Assembly: GCA_033763575.1 (NCBI GenBank)
Contig: JANRKF010000024.1
Coordinates: 62,001 to 126,000 of the forward strand
Length of the DNA stretch: 64,000 bases
Origin: JANRKF01 sp033763575
Lineage (GTDB): Bacteria; Pseudomonadota; Alphaproteobacteria; Rickettsiales; SXRF01
Reading direction: 5' to 3'
Part shown: one piece after another, positions 23,855 to 31,798 of the stretch
Position numbering within the stretch: position 1 is the first letter of the stretch
Layout of the letters: the number at the start of each line of letters is the position of its first letter
Translations under genes and position numbers: made by a program
The notes under the pieces: model-generated
The model's input: the letters and a program-made list of their open reading frames with translations, nothing else
Told to the model about the DNA's origin: nothing
The model's database searches: none

Positions 23855-24283
23855 CTAGCGAGACAGGTGTGATGGTATGCCCGCCATGCCGGCAAAACGA
23901 TCTATATCCAACCTGTGAAAATGCACCTCGTTTCTTACCAATCCCGGCGCTTCCCATAATTTATCAGCCACATAGCCACGTCTAATTTCCTCTGCGGCCT
24001 CATAGGCCATCTCCAATATCTCCATATCCTTGGTTGGCCTATCGGATTCCCCGACATAGGTGATTTTAATACCCCAGGCGCCCTCGGATTCTTCACGTTG
24101 CGGCACTGTTTTATTAGATGCTGATTCACTAAGTGAGAAAGCCTCAACACTCATCTCTTGCGATAATTTAACGCTCGGGCTGTCAACAACTAAATTTTTA
24201 AAATAACCACTATCCCTCCGTGCGCGTTCAACCATCTTGTCGCGCAGGTGAGCGGCCAGATGTTCAGCATGTTCTTTTTTCAT
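23855..24283 (-). CDS. Uncharacterised 142-residue protein
   Basis: No family recognised. It opens with a charged helix (MKKEHAEHLAAHLRDKMVERARRD), has a polar middle and a helical part DMEILEMAYEAAEEIRRGYVADKLWEAPG. No signal or membrane segment. A good ribosome site (AGGAGATTC reversed from the plus strand) precedes ATG 24283. It follows the aldehyde dehydrogenase gene by 15 bp on the same strand and may be in its operon. Codon composition is a little more AT-rich than neighbours. Confidence 0.6.
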   Translation of the reverse strand: MKKEHAEHLAAHLRDKMVERARRDSGYFKNLVVDSPSVKLSQEMSVEAFSLSESASNKTVPQREESEGAWGIKITYVGESDRPTKDMEILEMAYEAAEEIRRGYVADKLWEAPGLVRNEVHFHRLDIDRFAGMAGIPSHLSR

Positions 24284-24298
24284 AGAATCTCCTAAAAC

Positions 24299-25669
24299 TT
24301 ATGCGATCACCACGCTTTTGATATTCACAAATTCATGCATACCGAAGGCGGAAAGCTCGCGCCCGTAGCCGCTGGATTTGACCCCGCCGAAAGGCAGGCG
24401 AGGATCGGAGCGCACCATCATATTCACGAAGCAGGAACCACTTTCGATGATATCGCGGGCGATATGCTCGCCGCGAGCGAGATCGGCGGTAAAGACCGCG
24501 CCGCCCAGCCCGAATTCGGTATCGTTGGCGATGCGGAGCGCCTCCGCCTCATCTTTTGCAGGAATAATCACAGCAACGGGGCCAAACATTTCTTCGCGGT
24601 AGCAGGGCATGTCGGGCGTTACATCGGTGAGGATGGTAAACGGATAAAACGCCCCCGCGCCCTCCGGCTTCACGCCGCCCAATAATAATTTCGCCCCGGC
24701 GGCGACAGAGCGCTGCACCTGATCATGCAATTCATCGCGCAGGTCCGCCCGCGACATCGGGCCGACCGTGGTGGTCGCCTCCAGCGGATCGCCGATCACC
24801 TGCGCCGAGAAAATATCCTTGAGGCCCTGCTCGAAGCGCGCCTTGTTTTTTCCGACCACGATCAGGCGTTTGGCCGAAACGCAGGACTGGCCGCAATTGG
24901 TTATCCGGCTGGCCGCGCAGGTTTTGATCGCATGTTCGATATCGCAATCTTCGAGAATGAGATAGGGATCGCTGCCGCCCAGTTCGAGCACCGTTTTTTT
25001 CAAATATTTCCCGGCAGTGGCGGCGACGCTCCGGCCTGCGGGCGTGCTTCCCGTCAGCGTCACGGCGGCGACGCGCTTATCGGCGATCATCGCCTCCACA
25101 CGCGAAGACGGAATCAGCAGGCTTTGGAATGCACCTTCGGGAAGGCCGGCCTCGCGGAAAATCGCCTCAATCGCCAGCGCGCAGCCCGGTGTGTTGGAAG
25201 CGTGTTTCAGCAGGGCGACATTGCCACCCATCAGGGCAGGATAGGCGAAACGCAGCACCTGCCAGAACGGAAAATTCCACGGCATGATGCCAAGGATAAT
25301 CCCGACAGGCTGGAAGGTTACATAGCTTTTGGTATATTCGGTGGCGACCATCTGGTCGGAAAGCATCGCCTCGCCGTTTTCGGCAAAATATCTGGCGGCG
25401 CTCGCGCATTTTTCCACTTCGGCGAGACCCTCTTTGAGTGGCTTTCCCATCTCCAGCGCGATCAGTTTCGCATAATCATTTTTATTTTTCGCGATCACTT
25501 CCGACACACGCAAAAGCGCTGCCTTGCGCTCGGAAAATGGAGTGCAGCGCCAATCGGAAAAACAGGAATGCGCCCGGGCAAGCATGGCCTGCACCTCGGC
25601 ATCGCTGTGAATGGGGTAGGATTTGATCACCGCGCCGGTTACGGGATTGATGGCATCTTGTGTGGACAT
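24299..25669 (-). CDS. NAD(P)-dependent succinate-semialdehyde dehydrogenase-type aldehyde dehydrogenase
   Basis: 456 residues of the aldehyde dehydrogenase superfamily. N-terminus with DAINPVTGAVIKSYP; cofactor region GIMPWNFPFWQVLRFA; Glu in VLELGGSDPYLIL; catalytic Cys in ITNCGQSCVSAKRLIV; C-terminal PFGGVKSSGYGREL. The closest pattern is the SSADH group of GabD/Sad type, oxidising succinate semialdehyde to succinate. Substrate assigned from similarity only. No gabT or other GABA gene is beside it. Confidence 0.88.
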   Translation of the reverse strand: MSTQDAINPVTGAVIKSYPIHSDAEVQAMLARAHSCFSDWRCTPFSERKAALLRVSEVIAKNKNDYAKLIALEMGKPLKEGLAEVEKCASAARYFAENGEAMLSDQMVATEYTKSYVTFQPVGIILGIMPWNFPFWQVLRFAYPALMGGNVALLKHASNTPGCALAIEAIFREAGLPEGAFQSLLIPSSRVEAMIADKRVAAVTLTGSTPAGRSVAATAGKYLKKTVLELGGSDPYLILEDCDIEHAIKTCAASRITNCGQSCVSAKRLIVVGKNKARFEQGLKDIFSAQVIGDPLEATTTVGPMSRADLRDELHDQVQRSVAAGAKLLLGGVKPEGAGAFYPFTILTDVTPDMPCYREEMFGPVAVIIPAKDEAEALRIANDTEFGLGGAVFTADLARGEHIARDIIESGSCFVNMMVRSDPRLPFGGVKSSGYGRELSAFGMHEFVNIKSVVIA

Positions 25670-25703
25670 CCCTCATTATAACGCAGCGAGGGTAAATTCC
25701 GGG

Positions 25704-26021
25704 TTAATTGAACCCGCCGCCGAGGCCGATATCGCTGAAATCCGACGAGGCCTCAGAAGCCGCCAGCGAGAAGCGGCAGTAGGAGAAGCCTTCGTTCCAG
25801 CCTTGCTTATACTGGTCGCTCGCGGCCATTTCGACACGCTTTTTAAATCCATACATCATTTTATAATCCCAGCCACCCTGCGCGGAAAGGCCGGAATCGC
25901 AACCATCTTCCCAGCCCAGCTGGTATTCCGGCGGGCCGGACGGGTCGACATTATTCAGCCACAACGGCCTGCAGGAAAGCAGGAAAAGGGCTGAAAACGC
26001 AAGTATGATGCGGCTTTTCAT
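25704..26021 (-). CDS. Small lipoprotein with two GW-D/E-G motifs
   Basis: 105 residues. Signal peptide with lipobox LLSC (Cys17). The mature protein has two similar motifs, LGWEDGCDSGL and QGWNEGFSYCRF, each with a Cys, so a disulphide between them is possible. Likely an envelope protein, function unknown. A palindrome ACTATAGCGC...GCGCTATAGT lies just upstream of its ATG. Confidence 0.65.
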   Translation of the reverse strand: MKSRIILAFSALFLLSCRPLWLNNVDPSGPPEYQLGWEDGCDSGLSAQGGWDYKMMYGFKKRVEMAASDQYKQGWNEGFSYCRFSLAASEASSDFSDIGLGGGFN

Positions 26022-26027
26022 GCCCCC

Positions 26028-26053
26028 ACTATAGCGCTTTTCGGCGCTATAGT
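26028..26053. promoter_or_regulatory. Perfect 10-bp inverted repeat before the lipoprotein gene
   Basis: ACTATAGCGC (26028-26037), six-base loop, GCGCTATAGT (26044-26053), 7 bp from the start codon at 26021 and 36 bp beyond the coxA stop. There is no T-run on the minus strand, so an operator or mRNA hairpin is more likely than a plain terminator. Confidence 0.5.
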
Positions 26054-26088
26054 AAAGCTATTCCGCCACACTGGGCCTTGAAGGCGGC

Positions 26089-27669
26089 CTATTTAATAAC
26101 CGGCGGCGTCTCGAACGTGTGGAACGGCGGCGGGGATGGCAGCGTCCATTCCAGCGTCGTGGCACCCTCGCCCCATGGGTTATTCGGGCATGGCTTGCCG
26201 CGTTTCAGGGTGATCCAGCAGACCAGAAGGAAGATCAGCACCGAGAAACCGCCGATATAGGAGCCGATGGAGGAGACATAGTTCCAGCCGGCATACACAT
26301 CCGGATAGTCGGGAATGCGCCGTGGCATGCCGGAAAGCCCCAGGAAATGCTGCGGGAAGAAGGTGAGGTTCGCGCCAAAGAAAAACGTCCAGAAATGGAG
26401 TTTGGCGAGGAATTCGGGGTACTCGCGTCCCGACATTTTGCCGATCCAATAATAGAACCCCGCGAAAATGGCGAATACCGCACCGAGCGACATCACATAA
26501 TGGAAGTGCGCAACGACATAATAGGTGTCGTGCATTGGAATATCGATGGCGGCATTGGCGAGCACGATGCCCGTCACCCCGCCGACCACGAACAGGAAGA
26601 TGAAGCCGAAGGCAAACAGCATCGGCGTATTAAACGTAATCGAACCGCCCCACATGGTGCCGAGCCATGAGAAAATTTTCACGCCGGTCGGCACCGCGAT
26701 CACCATGGTGGCCAGCATGTAATAGCTGGTGGTGGAGGCCGAAAGCCCAACGGTGAACATGTGGTGCGCCCACACGATGAAGCCCAGGAACCCGATCGCG
26801 TTCATGGCCAGCACCATGCCCAGATAACCGAAGATCGGTTTTTTCGACATGGTGGAAACCACTTCGGAAATAATACCGAAAGCAGGGAGAATAAGAATAT
26901 ATACTTCCGGATGGCCGAAGAACCAGAAAAGATGCTGAAACAAAATCGGATCGCCGCCGCCAGCAGGGTCGAAGAAATGCGTGCCGAAATTACGGTCGGT
27001 GAGCAGCATGGTGATGCCGCCGCCCAGCACCGGGACCGCGAGCAGCAGCAGGAATACGGTGACCAGAATCGCCCATGGGAACAGCGGCATTTTGAACATG
27101 CTCATGCCCGGTGCGCGCATATTGAAAATGGTGACGATGAAATTGATCGCGCCAAGCACCGACGAAATACCGGCAAGGTGCAGCGCGAAAATACCCAGAT
27201 CCACCGACATGCCGGGATGCGACGCGATGGTGGAAAGCGGCGGATACAGCGTCCAGCCCGTGCCTGCCCCCTCACCGATCATCGAAGAAGCGAGCAGCAA
27301 AATCAGCGACGGCGGCAGGAGCCAGAAGGAAATATTGTTCATGCGCGGGAACGCCATGTCGGGCGCGCCGATCATCAGCGGCACGAAGTAATTCCCGAAG
27401 CCGCCAATGAGCGCCGGCATCACCAGGAAAAACACCATGAGCAGCGCGTGCGCGGTCAAGACCACGTTGTAATACTGGTAGTCGCCGCCGAAAAACGTGC
27501 CGCCGGGCTGCTGGAGCTGGATACGCAGCATGATCGAAAACACCGTGCCGAGAATCCCCGCGATCACCGCGAAGATCAGGTACATCACCCCGATGTCCTT
27601 ATGATTGGTGGAAAACAGCCAGCGTTTCCAGCCGGTGGGTGTGTGGTCGTGTGAATCGTGATGGCTCAT
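26089..27669 (-). CDS. ctaD: Cytochrome c oxidase subunit I
   Basis: 526 residues with about 12 membrane helices. Catalytic-site motifs: HALLMVFFLVMPALIGGFGNY (haem a His), WFFGHPEVYILILPAFGIISE (CuB His and the cross-linked Tyr), and DTYYVVAHFHYVMSLGAVF (haem a and a3 His). N-terminus HTPTGWKRWLFSTNHKDIG is typical of aa3 oxidases. It lies downstream of subunit II. No ctaB, ctaG or subunit III gene follows in this window, so these must be elsewhere. Confidence 0.97.
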   Translation of the reverse strand: MSHHDSHDHTPTGWKRWLFSTNHKDIGVMYLIFAVIAGILGTVFSIMLRIQLQQPGGTFFGGDYQYYNVVLTAHALLMVFFLVMPALIGGFGNYFVPLMIGAPDMAFPRMNNISFWLLPPSLILLLASSMIGEGAGTGWTLYPPLSTIASHPGMSVDLGIFALHLAGISSVLGAINFIVTIFNMRAPGMSMFKMPLFPWAILVTVFLLLLAVPVLGGGITMLLTDRNFGTHFFDPAGGGDPILFQHLFWFFGHPEVYILILPAFGIISEVVSTMSKKPIFGYLGMVLAMNAIGFLGFIVWAHHMFTVGLSASTTSYYMLATMVIAVPTGVKIFSWLGTMWGGSITFNTPMLFAFGFIFLFVVGGVTGIVLANAAIDIPMHDTYYVVAHFHYVMSLGAVFAIFAGFYYWIGKMSGREYPEFLAKLHFWTFFFGANLTFFPQHFLGLSGMPRRIPDYPDVYAGWNYVSSIGSYIGGFSVLIFLLVCWITLKRGKPCPNNPWGEGATTLEWTLPSPPPFHTFETPPVIK

Positions 27670-27692
27670 AGTATATTGTCTCCAAATAATGG

Positions 27693-27770
27693 GATAACCA
27701 GATGACCCGTAACCAGATGACCAAGAAAAACACTTCTGGTTATCTGGTCATCCGGTTATCTGGTTATCTG
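27693..27770. repeat. 8-bp periodic inverted repeat between coxB and coxA
   Basis: Left arm GATAACCA GATGACC CGTAACCA GATGACC; right arm TGGTTATC TGGTCATC CGGTTATC TGGTTATC. It fills the gap between the coxB stop region and the coxA start. Same architecture as the 7-bp repeats, with a different unit. Confidence 0.8.
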
Positions 27771-28529
27771 TTTCTCTTTTACCCATGCCTCAAATTTTTC
27801 CTTGCTCACCACATCGACCACGATCGGCATGAAGCCATGCTTGATGCCGCAAAGCTCCGAGCACTGGCCGTAATAGCGCCCTTCTTTCGTCGCCTCGAAC
27901 CAGGTTTCGTTGAGGCGGCCCGGCACCGCGTCGCGCTTCACGCCGAAAGCCGGCAGCGCCCACGCGTGAATCACATCCGCCGCCGTGGTCTGCACCCGCA
28001 CCGGCGTATTCACCGGCACCACCACCGCGTTATCGACCGACAACAAACGAACATCCCCCTCTTTCAGGTCTTTATCTTCGACAATGCGCGATTCGAAATT
28101 AATGCCGCCGTTATCGGGATATTCATAGCCCCAATACCACTGATAGCCGGTGACTTTGAGGGTGAGGCCGCCATCAGGCATTTTTTCCATGAAGTTGTGG
28201 ATGCGCACCGACGGCACCGCGATCGCGATCAGTATCAGCACCGGAACCACCGTCCAGATCACTTCAAGCTTCACATTATGGGTGGTCTTGCTCGCCACCG
28301 GGTTGGCGCGGCGGTTGAAACGCAGTGCAATAAACACCATCGCCACCAGCACGAAAATGGTGATCGCCGTGATGATATACAGCAGGAATTTATCATGCAG
28401 CCATGCAAGCTGCTCCATCACCGGCGAGGCGGATTCCTGGAAGCCAAGCTGCCACGGCTCGGCGATGCCGTCGGCATAGGCCGCCGCCGGAGAAAAAACA
28501 GCCAGTAATGCTAAAAGAAAACGCGACAT
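27756..28529 (-). CDS. ctaC: Cytochrome c oxidase subunit II
   Basis: 257 residues from ATG 28529. Signal peptide MSRFLLALLAVFSPAAAYADG, two membrane helices (about 48-70 and 90-112), then the cupredoxin domain. The CuA site is intact: HAWALPAFGVKRDAVPGR and CSELCGIKHGFM. Aromatic TGYQWYWGYEYP electron-entry stretch present. Longer upstream frames lack family similarity. The last codons (KQITR) lie against the periodic repeat at 27693-27770, so the C-terminus is repeat-adjacent. Confidence 0.95.
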   Translation of the reverse strand: MSRFLLALLAVFSPAAAYADGIAEPWQLGFQESASPVMEQLAWLHDKFLLYIITAITIFVLVAMVFIALRFNRRANPVASKTTHNVKLEVIWTVVPVLILIAIAVPSVRIHNFMEKMPDGGLTLKVTGYQWYWGYEYPDNGGINFESRIVEDKDLKEGDVRLLSVDNAVVVPVNTPVRVQTTAADVIHAWALPAFGVKRDAVPGRLNETWFEATKEGRYYGQCSELCGIKHGFMPIVVDVVSKEKFEAWVKEKQITR

Positions 28530-28712
28530 AAGACACTCATATATAAGATAGATATGGACGACTTGTAAACGCTCGCGCAGCCGAGCGCAACGTTTTTGTA
28601 CGCTCGCAGGAAAGAATGAAAAAAAGGTGAACGGTTCGGCGGTCCGATTTTCCCAGAACGAACGCGGTTTTGTTATCGCGCTGTTTGACAAGCGCCGGTT
28701 TCAACATTAGAA

Positions 28713-29468
28713 ATGGTCGCCATGGTTGCCCTCCAGCGTTCGCCTCACGTCAATATCAAGCTCTCGGTCGTTGTCCCCTGCTATAACGAGGAGAAATTTC
28801 TGCGCGCCAGCATCGAGCGGCTGCATGCGACGCTTTCCAATGAATGCACCCTGGAAATCGTCATTGTGGATGATTATTCGGGCGATGGCAGCGTCAAAAT
28901 CGCCGAAGGGCTGGCGCGTGAATTCCCGGCGGTGCAGTTGCTCAAACATCCGGAAAATCGTGGCAAGGGCGCGGCGCTCCGCACCGGCTTTGCCAAGGCC
29001 ACGGGCGACGTCATCGCCATTCACGATGCCGACCTCGAATATACCCCGCTCGATCTGAAACGCATGCTGCATTTCCTGCTGGAAAACAAAGCCGACGTTG
29101 TGTTTGGCACCCGTTTCCAGCACCGCGAGGCGAGGCGCGTGCTGTATTTCTGGCATACGCTGGCCAACCAGGTCATCACCATCTGGTGCAATATGTGGAC
29201 GAACCTGAACCTCACCGACATTGAATGCTGCTACAAAATGTTCACGCGGGATGTGCTGGACCAGCTCACCATTGAAGACGACCGCTTCGGTGTCGAGCCG
29301 GAACTCGTCTCGAAATGCGCCCATATGAAAATCGGCGGCAGGCGCCTGCGTATTTTTGAAATGGGGGTGGATTACCACGCCCGCACCTACGCCGAAGGGA
29401 AAAAAATCGGCATCAAGGACGCCGTGCGGGCGCTATGGGTAATCGCGAAGTATAATCTTTTAAAGTAG
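28713..29468 (+). CDS. Family 2 glycosyltransferase, dolichol/polyprenyl-phosphate mannosyltransferase-like
   Basis: 251 residues. GT-A motifs: LSVVVPCYNEEKFL at the N-terminus, VDDYSGDGS, ENRGKGAALRTGF, IHDADLEYTP (DxD-type metal site) and VFGTRFQ. It lacks C-terminal membrane helices, as in DPM1-type soluble enzymes. Probably transfers a sugar from a nucleotide donor to an undecaprenyl-phosphate carrier. Start ATG 28713 is chosen by frame; no strong ribosome site is seen, and ATG 28722 is an alternative. It is a single gene, divergent from ctaC. Confidence 0.87.
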   Translation: MVAMVALQRSPHVNIKLSVVVPCYNEEKFLRASIERLHATLSNECTLEIVIVDDYSGDGSVKIAEGLAREFPAVQLLKHPENRGKGAALRTGFAKATGDVIAIHDADLEYTPLDLKRMLHFLLENKADVVFGTRFQHREARRVLYFWHTLANQVITIWCNMWTNLNLTDIECCYKMFTRDVLDQLTIEDDRFGVEPELVSKCAHMKIGGRRLRIFEMGVDYHARTYAEGKKIGIKDAVRALWVIAKYNLLK

Positions 29469-29690
29469 TTCCCGCGAAATCCTACTGGATTTCGCATGGA
29501 ACACAGCTCAAGGCTGGTTCGCGCTACTGCGCTCACATGACATCGCGCTGCGCCCAGCAGCGCTGCTCACAGCTATTCGAGGTGATCGACGCCGCACGCG
29601 GCGATCACATGATGCGAATGCAGCAGGCATGAGCCAGCCGTGAGCCGCGAAGCGCGTTCCATGCGATTGCCAGCAGGCAATCGCGGGAAC
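29468..29690. repeat. Large inverted repeat of the CGCATGGAAC family
   Basis: The ends are GTTCCCGCGAAATCC...GGATTTCGCATGGAAC at left and the inverse arrangement (GTTCCATGCG...CGCGGGAAC) at right, each end being a small hairpin with a different core. Inside, both arms carry AGGCTGG-T/C-TCGC-like sequence. The whole 223 bp gap holds no gene. Confidence 0.8.
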
Positions 29691-29703
29691 AACCCCACCC
29701 CCC

Positions 29704-31092
29704 CTACCAGCCCTTGGGCACATACTGCGCCGCCACCCTCACCTGATTGCGACCATTGCGCTTGGCAAGGTAAAGGGCTTCGTCAGCCCGTTTAATCATG
29801 GCGTCAGCCGAGTCGCCGTCGGGATGCGAATTGGCGATGCAGATGCTCACGGTTTTCTTGATCGTTTCACCATTTTCGCCCACGATAAAAGGCGTGTTTT
29901 CGATGGTTTCGCGCATACGGTTGGCAGCGTTCAGCGATGATTGCTCGTCGGTCTCCGGCATCAGCACCACGAATTCCTCTCCACCGAAACGCGCCGCGAG
30001 ATCGGTCGAGCGCGACACGCGTTGAATGAGAGCGCCCAGTTGCTTGAGTACGCGGTCGCCATTATCGTGACCATGGTCGTCATTTACCTGCTTGAAGTGA
30101 TCCATATCCAGGATCATCAGCGAGAATTTCTTGCCGTTACGAACCGACTGGCTCACCATATTTTCAAGGTGGCTGTTCAGGAAATGACGGTTATAGAGGC
30201 CGGTAAGGCCGTCAGTGAGCGCCATCGACACGCTTTTCTGGTATTGCGATTTGAGCGCGTCCTGATAACGCTTGCGGCGAATCTGCGTGCGCACGCGCGC
30301 GGTCATTTCATTTTTATCGACCGGCATGGTCATGTAATCGTTGATGCCGACTTCGAGCGCCTTGAGCATCAGCTTCATATCGTCTTCATCGACCAGCACC
30401 AACAGCGGCACGTTGCGGATTTCTTCCTGGCTTTTAATCTGCGAAGCGAGCCGCAGGCCGTCGACGTCGGCCAGCGCCGTGCTCATGATAATCGTATCGT
30501 AATTGCCGTCCCTGGCCTTGGCGAGCACCAACTCGCTATCTTCCAGCCAGTCGACATGGTAGCTTTCGGAAAGCTTGGTGGAAATCTGTTTTCCCTGCAC
30601 CTTATCGTCATCGACCAGCAGCACGCGTGCGCCCGATACATCAGAAATAAAATTATTATCGATCGAGGCCATGCCCATCTGCGTATTGGTTTTATCGCGC
30701 AGGCGAAGCTCGTCGAGCAGCAGCTTGATGCGCACCAGCGATTTCACGCGGGCGAACAGCGCCATGTCGTTAATCGGCTTGGTGAGGAAATCATCGGCGC
30801 CGACTTCGAGGCCCTTGATGCGGTCGGATTTTTCGGAAAGCGCGGTCACCATCACCACCGGGATATGCGCGACCTCGGGAATTTCTTTCAGGCGCTTGCA
30901 GGTCTCGAAGCCGTCGATCCCCGGCATCATCACATCGAGCAGGACGAGATCGGGCTTGTGTTTCTGCACTTGTTCGATCGCCTCGTAACCGTCCTTGGCC
31001 ACCAGCACGTCGTAATATTCGCTGGCAAGCTTGGCCTCCAGCAGTTTCACATTGGCCGGCACATCATCGACGATCAGTATCTGCGCGGTCAC
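29704..31092 (-). CDS. pleD: PleD-like response regulator with diguanylate cyclase domain
   Basis: 462 residues: receiver 1 (phospho-Asp in LVLLDVMMPG), degenerate receiver 2 (YDTIIMSTALAD, acceptor Asp replaced by Ser), then GGDEF domain with RFGGEEFVVL. The inhibitory RxxD site lies five residues before it (RSTD). Phosphorylation of the first receiver should drive dimerisation and c-di-GMP synthesis. The start GTG overlaps the divK stop (GTGA), so the pair is coupled as in Caulobacter, where it controls the swarmer-to-stalked or motility transition. Confidence 0.95.
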   Translation of the reverse strand: MTAQILIVDDVPANVKLLEAKLASEYYDVLVAKDGYEAIEQVQKHKPDLVLLDVMMPGIDGFETCKRLKEIPEVAHIPVVMVTALSEKSDRIKGLEVGADDFLTKPINDMALFARVKSLVRIKLLLDELRLRDKTNTQMGMASIDNNFISDVSGARVLLVDDDKVQGKQISTKLSESYHVDWLEDSELVLAKARDGNYDTIIMSTALADVDGLRLASQIKSQEEIRNVPLLVLVDEDDMKLMLKALEVGINDYMTMPVDKNEMTARVRTQIRRKRYQDALKSQYQKSVSMALTDGLTGLYNRHFLNSHLENMVSQSVRNGKKFSLMILDMDHFKQVNDDHGHDNGDRVLKQLGALIQRVSRSTDLAARFGGEEFVVLMPETDEQSSLNAANRMRETIENTPFIVGENGETIKKTVSICIANSHPDGDSADAMIKRADEALYLAKRNGRNQVRVAAQYVPKGW

Positions 31093-31469
31093 GCGAGCGC
31101 CTCTTCGCCGAGGAAGCGGCGCACCGTCTCCATGAATGTGGCAATCGCGATCGGCTTGGAAAGATAGGCCTCGCAGCCCGCCGCCATGATTTTTTCCTCG
31201 TCGTCCTTCATGGCGAACGCGGTGACCGCAACGATCGGGATATGGCAGATGGCGGGGTCGGCCTTTAAGCGGCGGGTCACGTCGAGCCCGGAAATCTCAG
31301 GGAGCTGGATATCCATCAGGATCAGGTCGGGATGCTCGGCGCGGGTAAGCACAATCGCCTCCAGCCCCTCCTTGGTTTCGATGGTGTCGTAGCCATGCGC
31401 GGCAAGCAGGTCGCGGAACAGTTTGAGATTAAGGTCGTTATCCTCGACGATGAGAATTTTCTTTTTCAT
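31089..31469 (-). CDS. divK: DivK-like single-domain response regulator
   Basis: 126 residues from ATG 31469 (MKKKILIVEDNDLNLKLF). Acidic pocket EDND, phospho-Asp in LILMDIQLPEISG, Thr in VAVTAFAM, Lys in AYLSKPIAI, FMETVRRFLG end. Single-domain cell-cycle regulator that usually receives phosphate from DivJ and loses it to PleC; the kinase at 1-1339 is a candidate partner (inference). Longer upstream frames have no similarity. Confidence 0.92.
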   Translation of the reverse strand: MKKKILIVEDNDLNLKLFRDLLAAHGYDTIETKEGLEAIVLTRAEHPDLILMDIQLPEISGLDVTRRLKADPAICHIPIVAVTAFAMKDDEEKIMAAGCEAYLSKPIAIATFMETVRRFLGEEALA

Positions 31470-31526
31470 TGATTCCCGTGCGACATCATTTTTTTGCGTG
31501 CAGTCAAATTTTTTTATACGCGGCAA

Positions 31527-31796
31527 ATTTTAAGAAACTCCTAAGACCCGCCGTTATATCCTTGGATTATGACCCGGATATGTTAAAATATTGTATATAT
31601 TGAAGATATTATAACGGAATATGGGGATGTCGCCGCACGCCGCGCCCCATAAAGGGCTGCTAAAGCGGCAACATCAGAGCGTTTTGCTTTATTCAGCCGC
31701 TAGGCAGCCAAGGTGAGGCGCAGCAAAGTGTACAAACAAGTACATGAGCAAGCCGAAACCGCAGGATAACGACGCGGCGGGATAAATGAAAACGCT
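31527..31796. other. Intergenic region with AT-rich start and palindrome
   Basis: 270 bp between the divK leader and the htpG stop. The first 90 bp are AT-rich (TATATTGAAGATATTATAA) and could carry the divK promoter. The rest is mostly the palindrome at 31676-31798. No gene seen. Confidence 0.5.
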
Positions 31797-31798
31797 CT
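31676..31798. repeat. Palindromic element with GTGTAC...GTACATGA core, second copy
   Basis: Terminal arms AGAGCGTTTT (31676-31685) and AAAACGCTCT (31789-31798), with further matches (TTTAT, GCCGC). The core is GTGTAC, seven bases, GTACATGA. It touches the htpG stop codon. Confidence 0.75.
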
